The notes beneath the pieces are model-generated. The model was not told the origin of the DNA. It did not search any database and saw nothing but the letters and a program-made list of their open reading frames with translations. A stretch of 64,000 nucleotides of DNA from Congeria kusceri. Taxonomy: Eukaryota; Mollusca; Bivalvia; Myida; Dreissenidae. Every line of letters starts with the position of its first letter. The stretch's first letter is position 1. Of this stretch, positions 36,700 through 48,489 are shown piece after piece. Made by a program: the position numbers and the translations under genes. The stretch is from NCBI GenBank assembly GCA_027627225.1, contig CM051028.1, forward strand, positions 23,742,364 to 23,806,363. The letters are read 5' to 3'.

Positions 36700-37032
36700 A
36701 ACTTCGCATGTCGGATGTGTCGCCTGACGGTGCATAACTCAAGTTTGATATGAGCAATTATGCCAAAAACCAACCTTGACCTTCCTTTTTGTCTGCACAA
36801 GCCTTATTTGAACGATTTTTTTTGAAAAGGGGCATAACTCAAGAAAGACAAGAGCAATTATGCCGAAAATCTAGCTTAACCTTCCTTTGATGCCTACTTA
36901 CACTTCCATAAAGTTTCATAATGATAGCACAAAAACTTCTCATGTTATTGTCTGAGCAAAATAAGGAGACGCCGCCGCCGACGCCAAAAGTAACCCCTAA
37001 ATGTCGCCTTTTGAGGCGACACCAAAGAGCGT
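36700..37032. repeat. Short repeat element with GTCGCC hairpin end
   Basis: Two diverged copies of GGTGCATAACTCAAG...GAGCAATTATGCC (36729 and 36830) are followed by AAGGAGACGCCGCCGCCGAC and a hairpin, TGTCGCCTTTTGAGGCGACA, at about 37004-37023. Same architecture as the pearl-like elements (tandem core, then terminal hairpin). Confidence 0.55.
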
Positions 37033-38305
37033 GTGGCAAACTTCGAAGACATGATCTGGAAAACATTAAACATGAAGTTTGTGTGTTTTAAAACCGACGC
37101 TGCCTCTTTTCCATAGAATTTCTTTATGTAACATATACATTTAGTCAAACAGGTAAGATGGCTAGATTTCGACTTGTCCTATGGACTACAGACAAACTTG
37201 TAGGTTATTTCAAAATGTTCAATACTTCTTCCCTTGTGGGTTTATTTGAAAGACTGCTATTTACTAATATGCAAAACATAATCATATAAATGTATTTTAA
37301 AGAAGGCAAAATCCACTATTATGTGAAGTTGGAATAAGACATCAAACATGAAAGAAACTGTTTTATTACATCAATGTTTTATATCAGGTTGTCGGGTTAA
37401 CTATTTCTTTTATTTCCATCTACTAACGCACTTGTACGAAGTTACCAGACTGTCTGTACTTACCCGGATCAGTCCTACCCGACAATTAATTTCTATAATA
37501 TGACATTAACAGTGACAAGCACTTTGAAGTTCATTATGCTATGGGAACATAGTATACTCACATGCTCAATCAAACATTATTTGTCGGATTTCAATGCCAT
37601 AAATGTGTTCTTTTTTCATATTTGTTATTAAATCAAGTCTTAATTCACCTGAAAAGCTTTGATCATAATCCCCAGGTGACATCCCTCTAAATTCTAATTT
37701 GTCAGTACTAACACAGGTCTGTGTTTTTTACTGCCTGGTAATAATAAACTGGAAATAGTTTCTGTTCAGAAATACTGTTACTGTTAGGATGGCAAAAGTC
37801 ATACAGTATATATCGACCGTGTAAAATCTGTTTAGAAACTAACGCTACACCCACTCACGTAGTCACTACAATCATTCGCAGTGAATATCTATTTATTAAA
37901 CCTACAAAACTGCAATTGTAACTTTAAACATGATTATATGCAGGAAAAACAATCTAGATCAACATTTACCTCACCTGTTGGTGTTTTAAGAAGCACACCT
38001 GTCGGCATATTTCTTTATGCTGTAAACATTGCGAATCAACACCGAGGGGAGTTAATTAGCGTGTACTGTAGAGGCTATTTAATAATTTTACATACTTTGT
38101 ATGCATAACTTTGCAACAAACTTTTCATGCATTAAACTTTGTTAGTTATCAATCTGATTTGAATCGAATCATAATAGAAATGTATGTTTAAATCATTGAA
38201 TTAATGCAACTAGAGTTTAGTCGGAAAACAACGAAAATTCAACGTACCCAAATACCGGAAATTCGCAATTTAAACTGGCTTATTCCGAAAAATTCCCGCC
38301 AAAGT
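37033..38305. other. No gene seen
   Basis: AT-rich spacer. Small open frames only, with no domain. Confidence 0.5.
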
Positions 38306-38309
38306 ATTT

Positions 38310-38625
38310 CGTAATTACGAAATATTATTGCGTTTTTACAAAATAATATTAAGTTTATACGAAATAGTATTACGTTTTTAAGAATTAACATTACGTTTTT
38401 ACGAAATATTATTACGTTTAAACAAAATAATGCAACGTTTTTATGAAATAATATTACGTTTTTACGAAATAATATTAGTTTTTATCGAAATATTATTACG
38501 CTTTTACGAAATACATTTCGATATTACGAAATAACATTACGTTTATACGAATTAATATTACGTTTATACGAAATAATATTACGTTTAAACGAAAAAATAT
38601 GATGTTTTTTACGAAATAAAAAACT
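38310..38625. repeat. Degenerate minisatellite, ~21-bp unit
   Basis: About 14 units of TAATATTACGTTTTTACGAAA with TTTATACG and TTTAAACG variants. On the minus strand this reads as RINVILIRINV-type repeats, which are an artefact of the array. Confidence 0.85.
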
Positions 38626-38879
38626 GTCACTTCAGGGGCACCGTAGGCACCGTATGAAACGTATGGTTTGAAGAAAAAGTTGAATTTTGAAACAAATCGC
38701 TGTAGATTTTGACAGAAATATTGTACAAGACATTTTGCATTGTCATCAGACTCCAAGAAAAATGTTTTCTTTCGATTTACAACTTAATAATTAAGAAATA
38801 AATATCGGTTAATTAACAATGATTTTGATATTTAATGCGTACGTATTTCACCAGTGCCCAGTGACCTTTTTATCATTTC

Positions 38880-39205
38880 AGGCAAAGATCGAAACGGGTC
38901 ATTTTTGGGGCATCGGCCGGTATTTTTGTATTTTTTTTTACGCGAAGATTAGATCAGTCCCAACTTTGGTCATCTAAAAGTTATCGACTATTGATCGGTA
39001 GACGTCACTCCGATGTCCGAGTGTCTTAATTTGGGTCCAGTTAATTGGTCCATAAATATCGCATATACCGGTCTGCTTCTGCAAGACGCAGTAAGGGTGC
39101 CGCCTGACGCCAGGCCGACCAACTGGTACCCGGGCGGATATTGGACAAACGCCGGTATCCCAGTATATTTCCGGCCGATGTATGGCCTGCTACCGGCAAT
39201 TTAAG
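38880..39205. other. GC-richer block, CCGG/CCGA-rich
   Basis: Clearly more GC than its surroundings, with ATCGGCCGGTATTT, TATACCGGTCTGC, GGTACCCGGGCGG and CGCCGGTATCCC. A 63-codon frame (39013-39204) spans it but has no known domain. Possibly a piece of the same element type as the CCGAA-rich blocks at 39.88 and 43.3 kb. Confidence 0.4.
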
Positions 39206-39583
39206 TTCAGTTGTTCAAAGTACAACTTAAGTTACAACTTTTTAAGAGGCATCTGCCCTAAGCTACTTTCAGACTAGCTATTCAAAAAATAGTCTGTTGA
39301 AATGTATGTATAATTGCAGAACAAAATATTATTCAAATTTTGTTGAAATTAAAGAGACCTGTTTACGAATTGGCACATTGAAATTTTTTTTTTCTTTTGT
39401 CATAGATTCCAAAAAGAAAAATGCACAATATATCAACAAGCAAATATCACAACTGGCAAAGCAATATATTGGAAATAAAAATTATCAATTGAAATGGATA
39501 TAATTAAAAAGCGTTTTCATCGGTTATTAAGAAAACACGTGTATCACTTAAATAGCGTTAACAATTCACTACCATGACTGTAA

Positions 39584-39750
39584 GTCAGAATGGCCGAGTG
39601 GTTAAGTTCAACGGATGTTTTGATCACAGCGGTCGTAGGTTCGAGTCCCGGCGAAAGCAAATTTTTAATTATTTCTGTTTATATACAATATTTGTTTTTG
39701 GCTAGTCCAACTGCTTTAATTTTTTCAGTTAGGCCATTAAATGACATTTT
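39584..39750 (+). mobile_element. tRNA-derived SINE, copy 2
   Basis: The head GTCAGAATGGCCGAGTGGTT matches the 5' half of Leu/Ser-type tRNAs and includes an A-box. The B-box GGTTCGAGTCC lies at 39638-39648. The presumed acceptor arms (GTCAGAA and GAAAGCA) do not pair, so it is not a working tRNA gene. The tail (GGCTAGTCCAACTGCTTTAA ... ATTAAATGACAT) resembles the SINE at 27140. Confidence 0.75.
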
Positions 39751-39877
39751 TTCAAAACTACAAACATCTTTGAACAAGTCTCTTTCATACAATAACTATT
39801 TAAACGTCCCCTTTCGTATTTTTTTTTCAATAAGTTACTTTAATATGTCAGTTTTCGAACAATGAAGAAGTAATACT

Positions 39878-40450
39878 ATGGGCATCATTGATGAATGGGT
39901 TAATTGGTTAAACCTGCCGACCACTACAGTTCCGATGCTTTGCGTAAGGGTTGCCGATAAAAATGTGCTAGTTTCGGGAACCATTCGGAATAAATTGGGC
40001 GAAGCTTGGCCACCGTGCTTGTTCGGCATGTATTCGCAGAGTGGCATACGACAGGTTGTAGTATAAACCCGGAGACCTATCCAAAGTCACCAAATGCGAC
40101 GCAGAAGAATGCCGATTGTTTCGGACTTTAGCTCCCGAATGTTTCCCGATCGAGCGGAAAGGTTGCGGTAACATTGCAGAACATGCTGAATAGCTGCCAA
40201 TTTGTTGTCGAAAGAATGCTGAAATGTGGCCGATTTGAAGTTCGGGTTATATTCATGACGCCGAACGACGCCGAACTACAATCTGATTATCAGTTGCTAG
40301 CCCGACAATGGATCTTTAGATGCATTCAAATTGCCCTTGATGTCTTGGCATTTCACCTGACACAGAGAAGAAGATATAATCGATTGTGGATCAACCAGTA
40401 TTTGAGGATCACGCCAACAATTTTGGATGACATACACCAGCGTCCAACGC
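39878..40450. other. CCGAA/TTCGG-rich block
   Basis: Many copies of GCCGA, CCGAA and TTCGG in both orientations (for example GACGCCGAACGACGCCGAAC near 40258). Similar density occurs at 43.3-43.9 kb. Clustered short motifs of this kind are known from subterminal regions of some DNA transposons; here that is inference. No domain in the frames. Confidence 0.4.
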
Positions 40451-40515
40451 CTCGCATTCAGAAAAAATAAACAAGGTTCCAAAACCCTTCCTGCTGGCCT
40501 AAAGCTTGCGAAGGC

Positions 40516-40741
40516 ACTGACTTACATGACATCTGTGGACACGTAGACCTCCTTGGTGTACGACTTCTGTACGTCTGTGCTGATGTGAAAAGTGTATGTC
40601 ATTGTGTCCCAGAAGTGTCTACTCCCCAGCTTCAGGAGTGTAAGGATGAAGTTCTGGCCATTCCAAATACTCCGAAGGCCTGACGTGAAATGACCACCCA
40701 ATTTGAGAGAAAGTGGAACATGCCCCATACTGCTGGCTTTC
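40516..40741 (-). other. Exon-like coding segment, unrecognised
   Basis: A minus-strand open stretch followed by a strong donor (CAT|GTAAGTCAG, about 40527-40516). It reads GHVPLSLKLGGHFTSGLRSI, WNGQNFILTLLKLGSRHFWD, TYTFHISTDVQKSYTKEVYV. Base composition is coding-like compared with its AT-rich surroundings. The acceptor is not certain (a CCAGCAG near 40734 is possible). The plus strand is open too, so coding is not proven. No family recognised. Confidence 0.3.
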
Positions 40742-40779
40742 ACTAGGCATTTTCTACTTTAATGGCAAAAAGAGTAGGA

Positions 40780-43130
40780 TGTTTATGGGCATCCCTTTTT
40801 AATAGTTTTTATAATTTGGCGGAAGCCAACGGTCTTTTGAGAGGGTAATTTCCAAAACAGGTATTTCAGAAAACTACTTCTTTTCTTTGTGGCTATTAGT
40901 CAGTAAATCGAAACCAGGAAGGGTTCTTCTTCAAAACAGTACAAATTTTACACCCATTTTCTTCAATTTAATTATTTAAAGATCATGTATGTAATATGTA
41001 TTTTAATGTGTATATCATGTGATTTATTACAATAACACTTTGTTAAAAGGTCAATTTATGCAAAATGTAAATTTAAACTAATGGCACCCCTACTTTTGCT
41101 ATTTACTTGTATGTAGCCAAAATATTCCTGAGTGTCCGGGAATACGACTACCAAATTAATGCGCTACATCTGTTATTTTTGACTCGTTGCGAAAGTGTTT
41201 TTTCTTGTTACTACTTCTCATTCTGAATATTTTGACAACAAATCACCGCAATTTATTAATTTTAAACATTACTATGGAAAATCGTGTGACCTTCTTTTGA
41301 TTAAGTAGGCTACGAATAAATATCTATAAACAAGAAATGTCTTTAAAAAAGACAATCGGCGTTGAAATTAATATAAAGATGTTATTTAAAAATTACCTAA
41401 ACAGACGGTCAAGATGATCGGTTACGTGACTTCTCAGACCCCAGATTTTTTAGTCCCCACTAATATTAGATTTATTGGACCCCAGATTTTTCGGTCACTA
41501 TAAGAAAACTTCTCGGACCCAAAGGTTAATTTGAGATAAATTTATTAATTTAAAAATTAAATAAAATTATTATTATTATCTATGCTGTGAATAAACCAAT
41601 CATACAGCTCCATGTTTCCACCAGTGATATATTAATAACCAAAATAATTTAGGTTAACATAATTGTTATCTGAATTTGTCAAGCCAATTTAACAAATTAA
41701 CAATGTATGAAAATAATTTCGGGAATGAATTAAAATTATTATGTATCAGACGTGTCTATATTGTTATTTATAGTACCGGTAATATACCATTCATGTTAGT
41801 TATCTAATATAATAACTATTTGAAGTCAAATAAGCATTTTTACTGTGTATCCCAATAAAAAGCAATAGTCAGGGAATATTCAGCGATTTTTGAAATGTTA
41901 AGACTTTATTTTTGATAACGCAACCATAAAAATTCATTAGACTATGACAATTTTAAATTATATCAGCAGAAATATGATATAACAGGGGTTCCTGTGTATA
42001 ATTAGTATTGCAAATTGTGTATTCATGCTACGCAAAAAAACAATTTAACGTATTCCGAATCTTCTTTCATAACATTTTATCTATAGAAAATGTAGCATCT
42101 TTTTTTATAGATTAAATAACATCTACTGGAGAAGTTGATCGAAAGAAAAGATGCAATTATAAATAATCGTTAATAAATCGTAACCACAATTTTAATTCAA
42201 ACTAACAGTAAGTTTATAAATATAAATTCCCCATTTATTGACATTTTTAGGTTTATGATTCTCTGAACGCTATTATTGATGTATGTACGAGAATAATAAC
42301 ACAGCTAATCAACGGTTGCTAGCTACGCGCGCTATTTTTAGAATGACACTACTGTTTCTGGAATGTGATGAACTCGCTACAATCAATGGGCTACATGGAA
42401 CGGCAACACTGCGAATGAGATTTATGAATGGGAACATTGCACAATTGCTATTTATAGAGCGTACCGCTTATATAAATGTAGGCTAAACAAAATAGTTATT
42501 TCGTTACTTGAATGAATATAGCATTCTGTTTATGGCATACAATGAGAAAATACGTTCATAATTAGCCTCAGTTCTAGAGTATATGTTGAAGGTATGTTTA
42601 TAACTTCATTTTAACCGCTTATGTAAACAATTATGTAAATTTATAATTCAAAAGTATGCAACAGTTATTGGTATACGTTAAACCATTGTTAGAAGTTTGC
42701 ATTCCCTAGAATTAGAAAATGTACCCAATTCTATTGGCATTCAATTTTGCCGCTGCATAATTATCGCAAGAAAATCTGGGTCAAAAGTGATCTTAGACAG
42801 GTACGCCGAATAAACATGTTTATTTATACATGTAGATCTTTGGCTACGAAGCACTAACAATCGGTGCGCTTAACTATTACGCTTCATCGGTTATTCTGGT
42901 CCGTTGCAGATTGACTTGTTAACTGGCATGTATATTATTCCGTTTGCATAAGATAATAAACTCGAAAAAAATATTTTTCGTTACTTAGAAATTAGTTTTT
43001 ATTATGATGTCGTATACTATTGAATAAGAAGCCACATTCTAAAGTTTAAAGGTGGGAAATTGAACTTCATTTAAACAAATGTTTCCTTTTTAGCAAAAAT
43101 GCACTCATGGTTCACATGCTTTTAGTTTCT
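40780..43130. other. No gene seen
   Basis: AT-rich. A short direct repeat (GACCCCAGATTTTT at about 41438 and 41480) and scattered open frames of up to 67 codons lack any domain. Confidence 0.5.
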
Positions 43131-43139
43131 TTTGTCGCC

Positions 43140-43325
43140 AACAGTCTTTCTACGCTGTCAGCGTTTTTATTTTTTCTTCTCCGCTTGGGCTTTCAGATAA
43201 AGGTTTTAGCCTTCAAGACCAAGACATCATACCTTCTGTAATGTTCAAAGGCTGGCTGACTAGTAACCTCACGCCAAACTTCTTCTTGAGTAGCATGCTC
43301 ATGACTTGCACCACGATAAGTGTTC
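43140..43325 (-). other. Coding-like relic, unrecognised
   Basis: Minus-strand reading from about 43323 gives TYRGASHEHATQEEVWREVT, then SQPAFEHYRRYDVLVLKAKT, a TGA stop, and a KPKRRRKNK basic tail. Composition and the continuous frame suggest a former coding sequence. I cannot name it. Confidence 0.3.
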
Positions 43326-43329
43326 AATT

Positions 43330-43920
43330 CACAAGAACAATGCCGATTTTGTCACTCGAACACCATCGGCAAATTGACGGTATCACTTCTGCTGTCGCTC
43401 TTTTATAGTTCGGGAAACACGACTAATGCTCGGCGTCCCTTCTGCTGACAATCGGCTTTTTCAGCGACGATTCAGCATCTTTCATTATATGATCGGCATA
43501 GCTTCCGCGTAAAACGCGAACATAACTCTTCCACTCGTCGTCTTCGGAGTGCGTTCGTCATCGTTTCAGCTCCCTTCAGGGACTGCTCAGGTTGGCTAAA
43601 CCGATTACGAATCCTCGCAGAAGGTTTTCCGAAGATGCCGAGTCAATGGCGATGTGTTCCTTAATGGCTGCCGATGGTTTGCCGAAGACCCCGAAGCCGT
43701 CCCGAATAAAACATTCGGCGTTCAAATTTAAAACTTTTGAAGTTTGGATGCCGAAGTGCCATAAAGGATTCAGAATTGTTAAGGAAGGACACAGGAGGAT
43801 TCCAGAACATCGCGAAGTCATGCCAAAACACCCCGATTTTGCCAAATTCGTTTCCGGGAAACCTTCGGGGCCTAGTGGACGGCAGGTTTTACTCAGTTTA
43901 AGTTCACAAGTAGTTTTTGG
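43330..43920. other. CCGAA/TTCGG-rich block, second
   Basis: Dense CCGAA, GCCGA and TCGGC motifs (for example GCCGAAGACCCCGAAGCCGT at 43682). Two overlapping open frames, one on each strand (43592-44032 plus and 43576-43923 minus), owe their length to locally low stop frequency. No known domain in either. Confidence 0.4.
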
Positions 43921-44124
43921 CATATTTACTCCTTCGTTATGTTTGATAATGTTACGAACTGATAATAACGAGCGAAAAATAGTTCATCCAAAATCTCAGG
44001 CGAGCAGCTGTAAAACCCAATCTTACTGTTGACCATCATCAGTCTATCTCTCATAATCCAAGCTCACTTGCTAGTGTCACAGCGCTGAAGTGTGTCCATA
44101 AACGAATCATGACGATACATTTCA

Positions 44125-44405
44125 AAGAAGAAACATCCTCATTCCGTAGGGAGGTTGTATTTGACCCGGAGGCTGAGGTGGCAGGGTTATGTGAGGTAGA
44201 AGCGCGGTTGTATAGTAGTGAGACTTAGCTCGTTTTCCATCTGAGCCTGCACCCAGGTAGAACTCATCGAATTTGCTACGGACGAAGTCTCCACGGTCGT
44301 CGGCCAGTTCTGGGGCGGAGGCTGTGATTACTGGGCAGACTGCTCAGTAGAGGAAGTCTGCAGCTGGTCAGACTGCAACTGTTGCTGCTGCGGCTGGGAT
44401 GACTT
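44125..44405 (-). pseudogene. Broken Q-rich coding relic
   Basis: On minus from 44405, one frame reads SSQPQQQQLQSDQLQTSSTE and then stops. A shifted frame continues PVITASAPELADDRGDFVRS, KFDEFYLGAGSDGKRAKSHY, YTTALLPHITLPPQPPGQIQ and ends MRMFLL then TGA. Two adjoining coding-like frames joined by a frameshift point to a dead gene or transposon ORF. Family unknown. Confidence 0.35.
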
Positions 44406-44521
44406 AAGGGTTAAGCGCTCTAATATTGTTTATATATTTGGCGTAGGACTTTTTATCAGATCTTAAAACATACACAAGGATATCTCAAACGTTTGCATTT
44501 ACGTTTGCATTTACATCAGTA

Positions 44522-47030
44522 CACGGTGTATAAGCGTACAGTGAGCTAAACCGGAAGTTGGTGATCTGTACGCCGATGATCAGTTGCACAATGTTTGATA
44601 TTATCTTTTACTTTAGGGCTGAATGTAACACGATTTAAACGTTTATGTTAATTTTTGTCCTATTTGTCACACATTTGCTTTGTGATTTGTGTGGAAACAT
44701 TTTTTTTCGTTGAGAAATGGATAATTGATCACTGCAAATATCTTGAAACGATAGAAAAAAATTGAATTAATGTCCATGTAATTCTTTGAATTTCGCGTAA
44801 ATGTGTAAACCTGTGTGTTGCTTGACACCTATAAACACTTAAACTATTAAACTGTAGACATTACTTGATAACGGATTATCTTTATAATATCCAAGATATT
44901 TACCTTTTTATTCAGTCACTGTTTGTTTATTGACTGTACGCCTAGTTGCGACTGTACGCAATCATTAGTTGCGTGATTGAAATAAAATTATGTACGCTTG
45001 GTTGCGATTAGTGATCGACACAAATTTAAGAAATGTTCGATCTTCTTTGATAATTATTATATAATTGTACGTAAATATTATTTAGTTTACATGTGCATGT
45101 ATTATTTATGCGTAATAAACAATAATTTCACTCAACAGTGTCAATTCATGGTGACATATCGATATTTATTATACATTTATTTTGCTATATAGGAATCGCG
45201 CGTGTTTGTCCGTACGTTCGAATGTGTGTACGTCTCTAAGACTGTTTAAATCTCAAGTTAAACTAGTATTATATTTCATTCGCGCTCATATAAAATTGCA
45301 GATCTACTTATTCACTCCTAGAGCAACTAAACTTTCCATGACAATCAACATGGAGATCTTACAGCAAAGTCAACAATTAAATGTTCTTTATTAATTTCAG
45401 GCCTTTCGCTGAGCGAGTGGAAAATATGGATGATAACTCTGGGTCGTGTAAAATGAAGACAATTGCTCATTTCAGTCTCGCTTAAATGGAACTACTTTTC
45501 TTGTTATTTTGTTTCATTAAAAAATATGTGAATGAACGACGGTTTTACATGCAGTTATAACAACAAACACTTAGTTGTTATAAAAACATACTCAGACAAA
45601 AATATTAAAGAAGTTTTTTTAGATTGAAACAATATATCTGATTGAAACTATGCATATTTATATTCAGTGACGCATTTCACATGCAAAGCACAGTCTAACC
45701 TGTTTTACGAGATCACCCGTAGTGATTCTTAAAAGTGGTCTCTTAACACAGGTGGTCTCTTAATGCAGCGCGACTTGCACAGGCAGCTGGTCGTTGGTTG
45801 TACATGTATGTATGTGATGTACCTTAGTTATCATGCTGTATCATATATTCATATACTTTTTGTATGTTCGTAAAGAATAAAGGAAGAATAAATGAATTTT
45901 GAAAATATTTGTTTTATTGACTTTCTTAATTTAATTTTATTTTTATTACAGTGTACGTGTCTTTTTTTTACACAAGTGCATTAAATAACATAATCGCATG
46001 CATTCATCTTCATGTATATTGACATTATAGATTTGTATACATGTATATACATAACATATAAATATACATTTATTTTAATATGATATAATATGATATTTAC
46101 ACATATTTACACACACACAAGCGTACACGCACTTATATTCATTGACTGACATGGTCTCAATCTGTGTCTGCTTTACTTTCTCTATTTTTATTGCAATCTC
46201 CCCTAACACTTCACTATGGTGTCCATTAATGACTGTAGAAGCTTATTGTGTCCCTTTTTCACCGCCCATTGTTTAATTCTTCTGTTCATGTCGCAGACCT
46301 CGCTTATGGTGAGTAATGGTTCTGGTGTCTTCGTCTTCGGCGTTTCTTCTGTTGGGTTGGATTAATCGTTTGATTGACATCCACTTGCTGCATCGTCGAA
46401 GTACCTGTAATACAACAGGATCAAATTGAAATGCATTTCTACAATATATATAACTTACACACTTTCGTTTTCTTTTTCAGTAAAACAACTACAATCAACT
46501 TATCATTTTGGTTTTAAAATTATTACATTCTTACATATACAATTATCGTCTTGAAAATGCGGGCAGAGAAAATTAACATAAATTGACTTTTACACATTAA
46601 ATCAAGTTATAACTTTTGAACATAACCGTTCAGATCGTTTTCATGAGCAATTAATCGTACACAATGTTTGATTTCTCCGCGCAAAACCTATTGTCTTTAA
46701 TTAAATGAATACTGCTTGACTTGTAAGTGATGTATGCATCAGTTTTTTTACACAAAAATACACCAACAACCATCATCACAATGAAATATACGTCTACAAA
46801 CTTATTATTTTTATTTAAAAAATCGAAACACAAAGTGATCATGTCTACTAAAACAAGTACTCTTAATATACTAGGCATAACCGACAGAATATATTTACGT
46901 AATGTCATTATATGTGTTCGGAGAACTTAATTTTATTTATATTCTGCTTCGAAGTAAAATATATAATTAAAAAATTGAGTCACTTACTGCGATCACCAAC
47001 TTCCGGTTTAACTCACGCTTATACACTGTG
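44522..47030. mobile_element. 2.5-kb DNA transposon, ~45-bp TIRs, AGTA target duplication
   Basis: The left end CACGGTGTATAAGCG...GTGAGCTAAACCGG...GTTGGTGATC (44522-44566) is the inverse of the right end, GATCACCAACTTCCGGTTTA...CGCTTATACACTGTG (46991-47030). AGTA flanks the element directly on both sides (44518-44521 and 47031-47034), a 4-bp duplication. The inside has no intact transposase. It holds a possible pogo-like fragment (45690-46404) that may be a later nested insertion. Confidence 0.8.
45690..46404 (-). pseudogene. Possible pogo/Tigger-like transposase C-terminus and 3' end
   Basis: Minus strand: an acceptor TATTACAG precedes 46404. The frame then gives YFDDAASGCQSND, a stop, then TPKTKTPEPLLTISEVCDMN and RRIKQWAVKKGHNKLLQSLM, ending MDTIVKC and TAG at 46203. 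An acidic stretch followed by a short helical tail is usual at the C-end of pogo/Tigger transposases. A motif TGATCTCGTAAAACAGGTTA with AAGAGACCAC repeats lies at 45690-45760, resembling Tigger-type ends. The DDE core is absent. Tentative. Confidence 0.35.
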
Positions 47031-47034
47031 AGTA

Positions 47035-48480
47035 TGTTTCTAATTTATGTTTATATTTCATGTTATTTTTAAGGATTGTAATAACTGACTAGTATTTCGA
47101 ACGCACCGATGCTATTGCAATTTAAGATACTGTAAACTCATACAAAAATGGTTTATTAACATAAAATCCGCAAGATATTGATTCACATATAAGTAATCAG
47201 ATGAAAATATATTAATGCTACCATGTGGTATTGAAATACTTAAGTTGTCCATAGGTTCGCGTTTACAGCATTTCATGCCGACTGAATTGTTATGAGATAA
47301 CTTTATTACATAGGTTGTCTTTGAAACAGTTTAGCCTGGAATACTAATTAATTGTAACTTTAATTGTCTAAGTAGACAAGTTTTTTTTTATTCAGCACGG
47401 ATTTTGTAGAATCTTCAGTCTTAACTCTTAGTGCGTATGCAAATGACAAAGGTTGAGAAAACATTACACCCAATCCGGGATTGCACAAATGTTGACAGTC
47501 AGAAATGTTTATTCTTTGCTTTAATCGTGTATTGCTTGTTTTTCAAACACAGACCTTTAAGTTCTTTTGTATGGTTTTTGTTTCTCAGACTGACGGAATT
47601 TTCTTCGGGAAAACATGAACATGCCTTAATGCAGACGCAAACACTCTGTATCTATTTTGAAATAAATTTAAACATTTAATCAAGTAAATCAAAGTTAACA
47701 AATTATAGTACTGAAGTAAAAACAAGTAAATACAACTATGTAACAGTTTTAGGAAACATTTTATTGTCATCAAATAATACTTTATAGCCGATCATTCGAA
47801 TAACTCTGCAAACAGTACCATTGACCCTTGAAACAATGCGAAATAACAAAAATCTAAAACACTGAAGTAACTTGTTTAACAAAGTCAAATAGATTGTGAA
47901 ACAAATGGTAAATTGGTCGGTAAAAAATGTCTAACCATTACGTTTAATGCACGTAACGTTTTCTATGCCAGAATCCATTATTCATGTGTATTTGACCCTA
48001 TAACATAACGATAGGGTCTGGTAATCCTGAATATTTGTATCGTTCAAGTGCACGAATGGTAGAGATTGTACAAGAATACCAATCCGACTAAAGTGCACGA
48101 TCTTCCTACGCCTACGGGAAGATCTGATGACGGCCAGTTGAATTTCTCCTTTTCGAAAACCCGCAATTTCCAAAACGCTATTTATAGCTAAGCCAATGAG
48201 ATTGCTTGTTTGTCAAAGCAGTCTGGTTGTCGTTCAAAATGGAGCACATCGCAGATATAGCGAATAAGTATGCTAAAAGAAGCGGAATTAACAAGCTTAA
48301 ACGACAGTATATATACATAGATTCTACCCGGTTGTTTATTGAATAAAAAAGATTGCAAATGCATGAAATTACGTGTAAATGTCGCAGAAAAAAATACAGA
48401 AATCCCCATTAAAAAAGAGTCAGTGACGAAACTGAATTTATATGTTGCGCTTCGTCTACTTTCGGTTTCTATTGTTGAAT
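47035..48480. other. No gene seen
   Basis: AT-rich spacer. No domain in the short frames, and no repeat recognised. Confidence 0.5.
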
Positions 48481-48489
48481 GTTGTTGGT

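Noticed and set aside
39584..39660. Functional tRNA-Leu/Ser gene
   Set aside because: A- and B-boxes are present, but the acceptor arms do not pair and a SINE tail follows.
43576..44032. 146-codon plus-strand and 115-codon minus-strand genes
   Set aside because: Overlapping frames on opposite strands in a GC-richer, motif-rich block. Neither has a domain or splice context.
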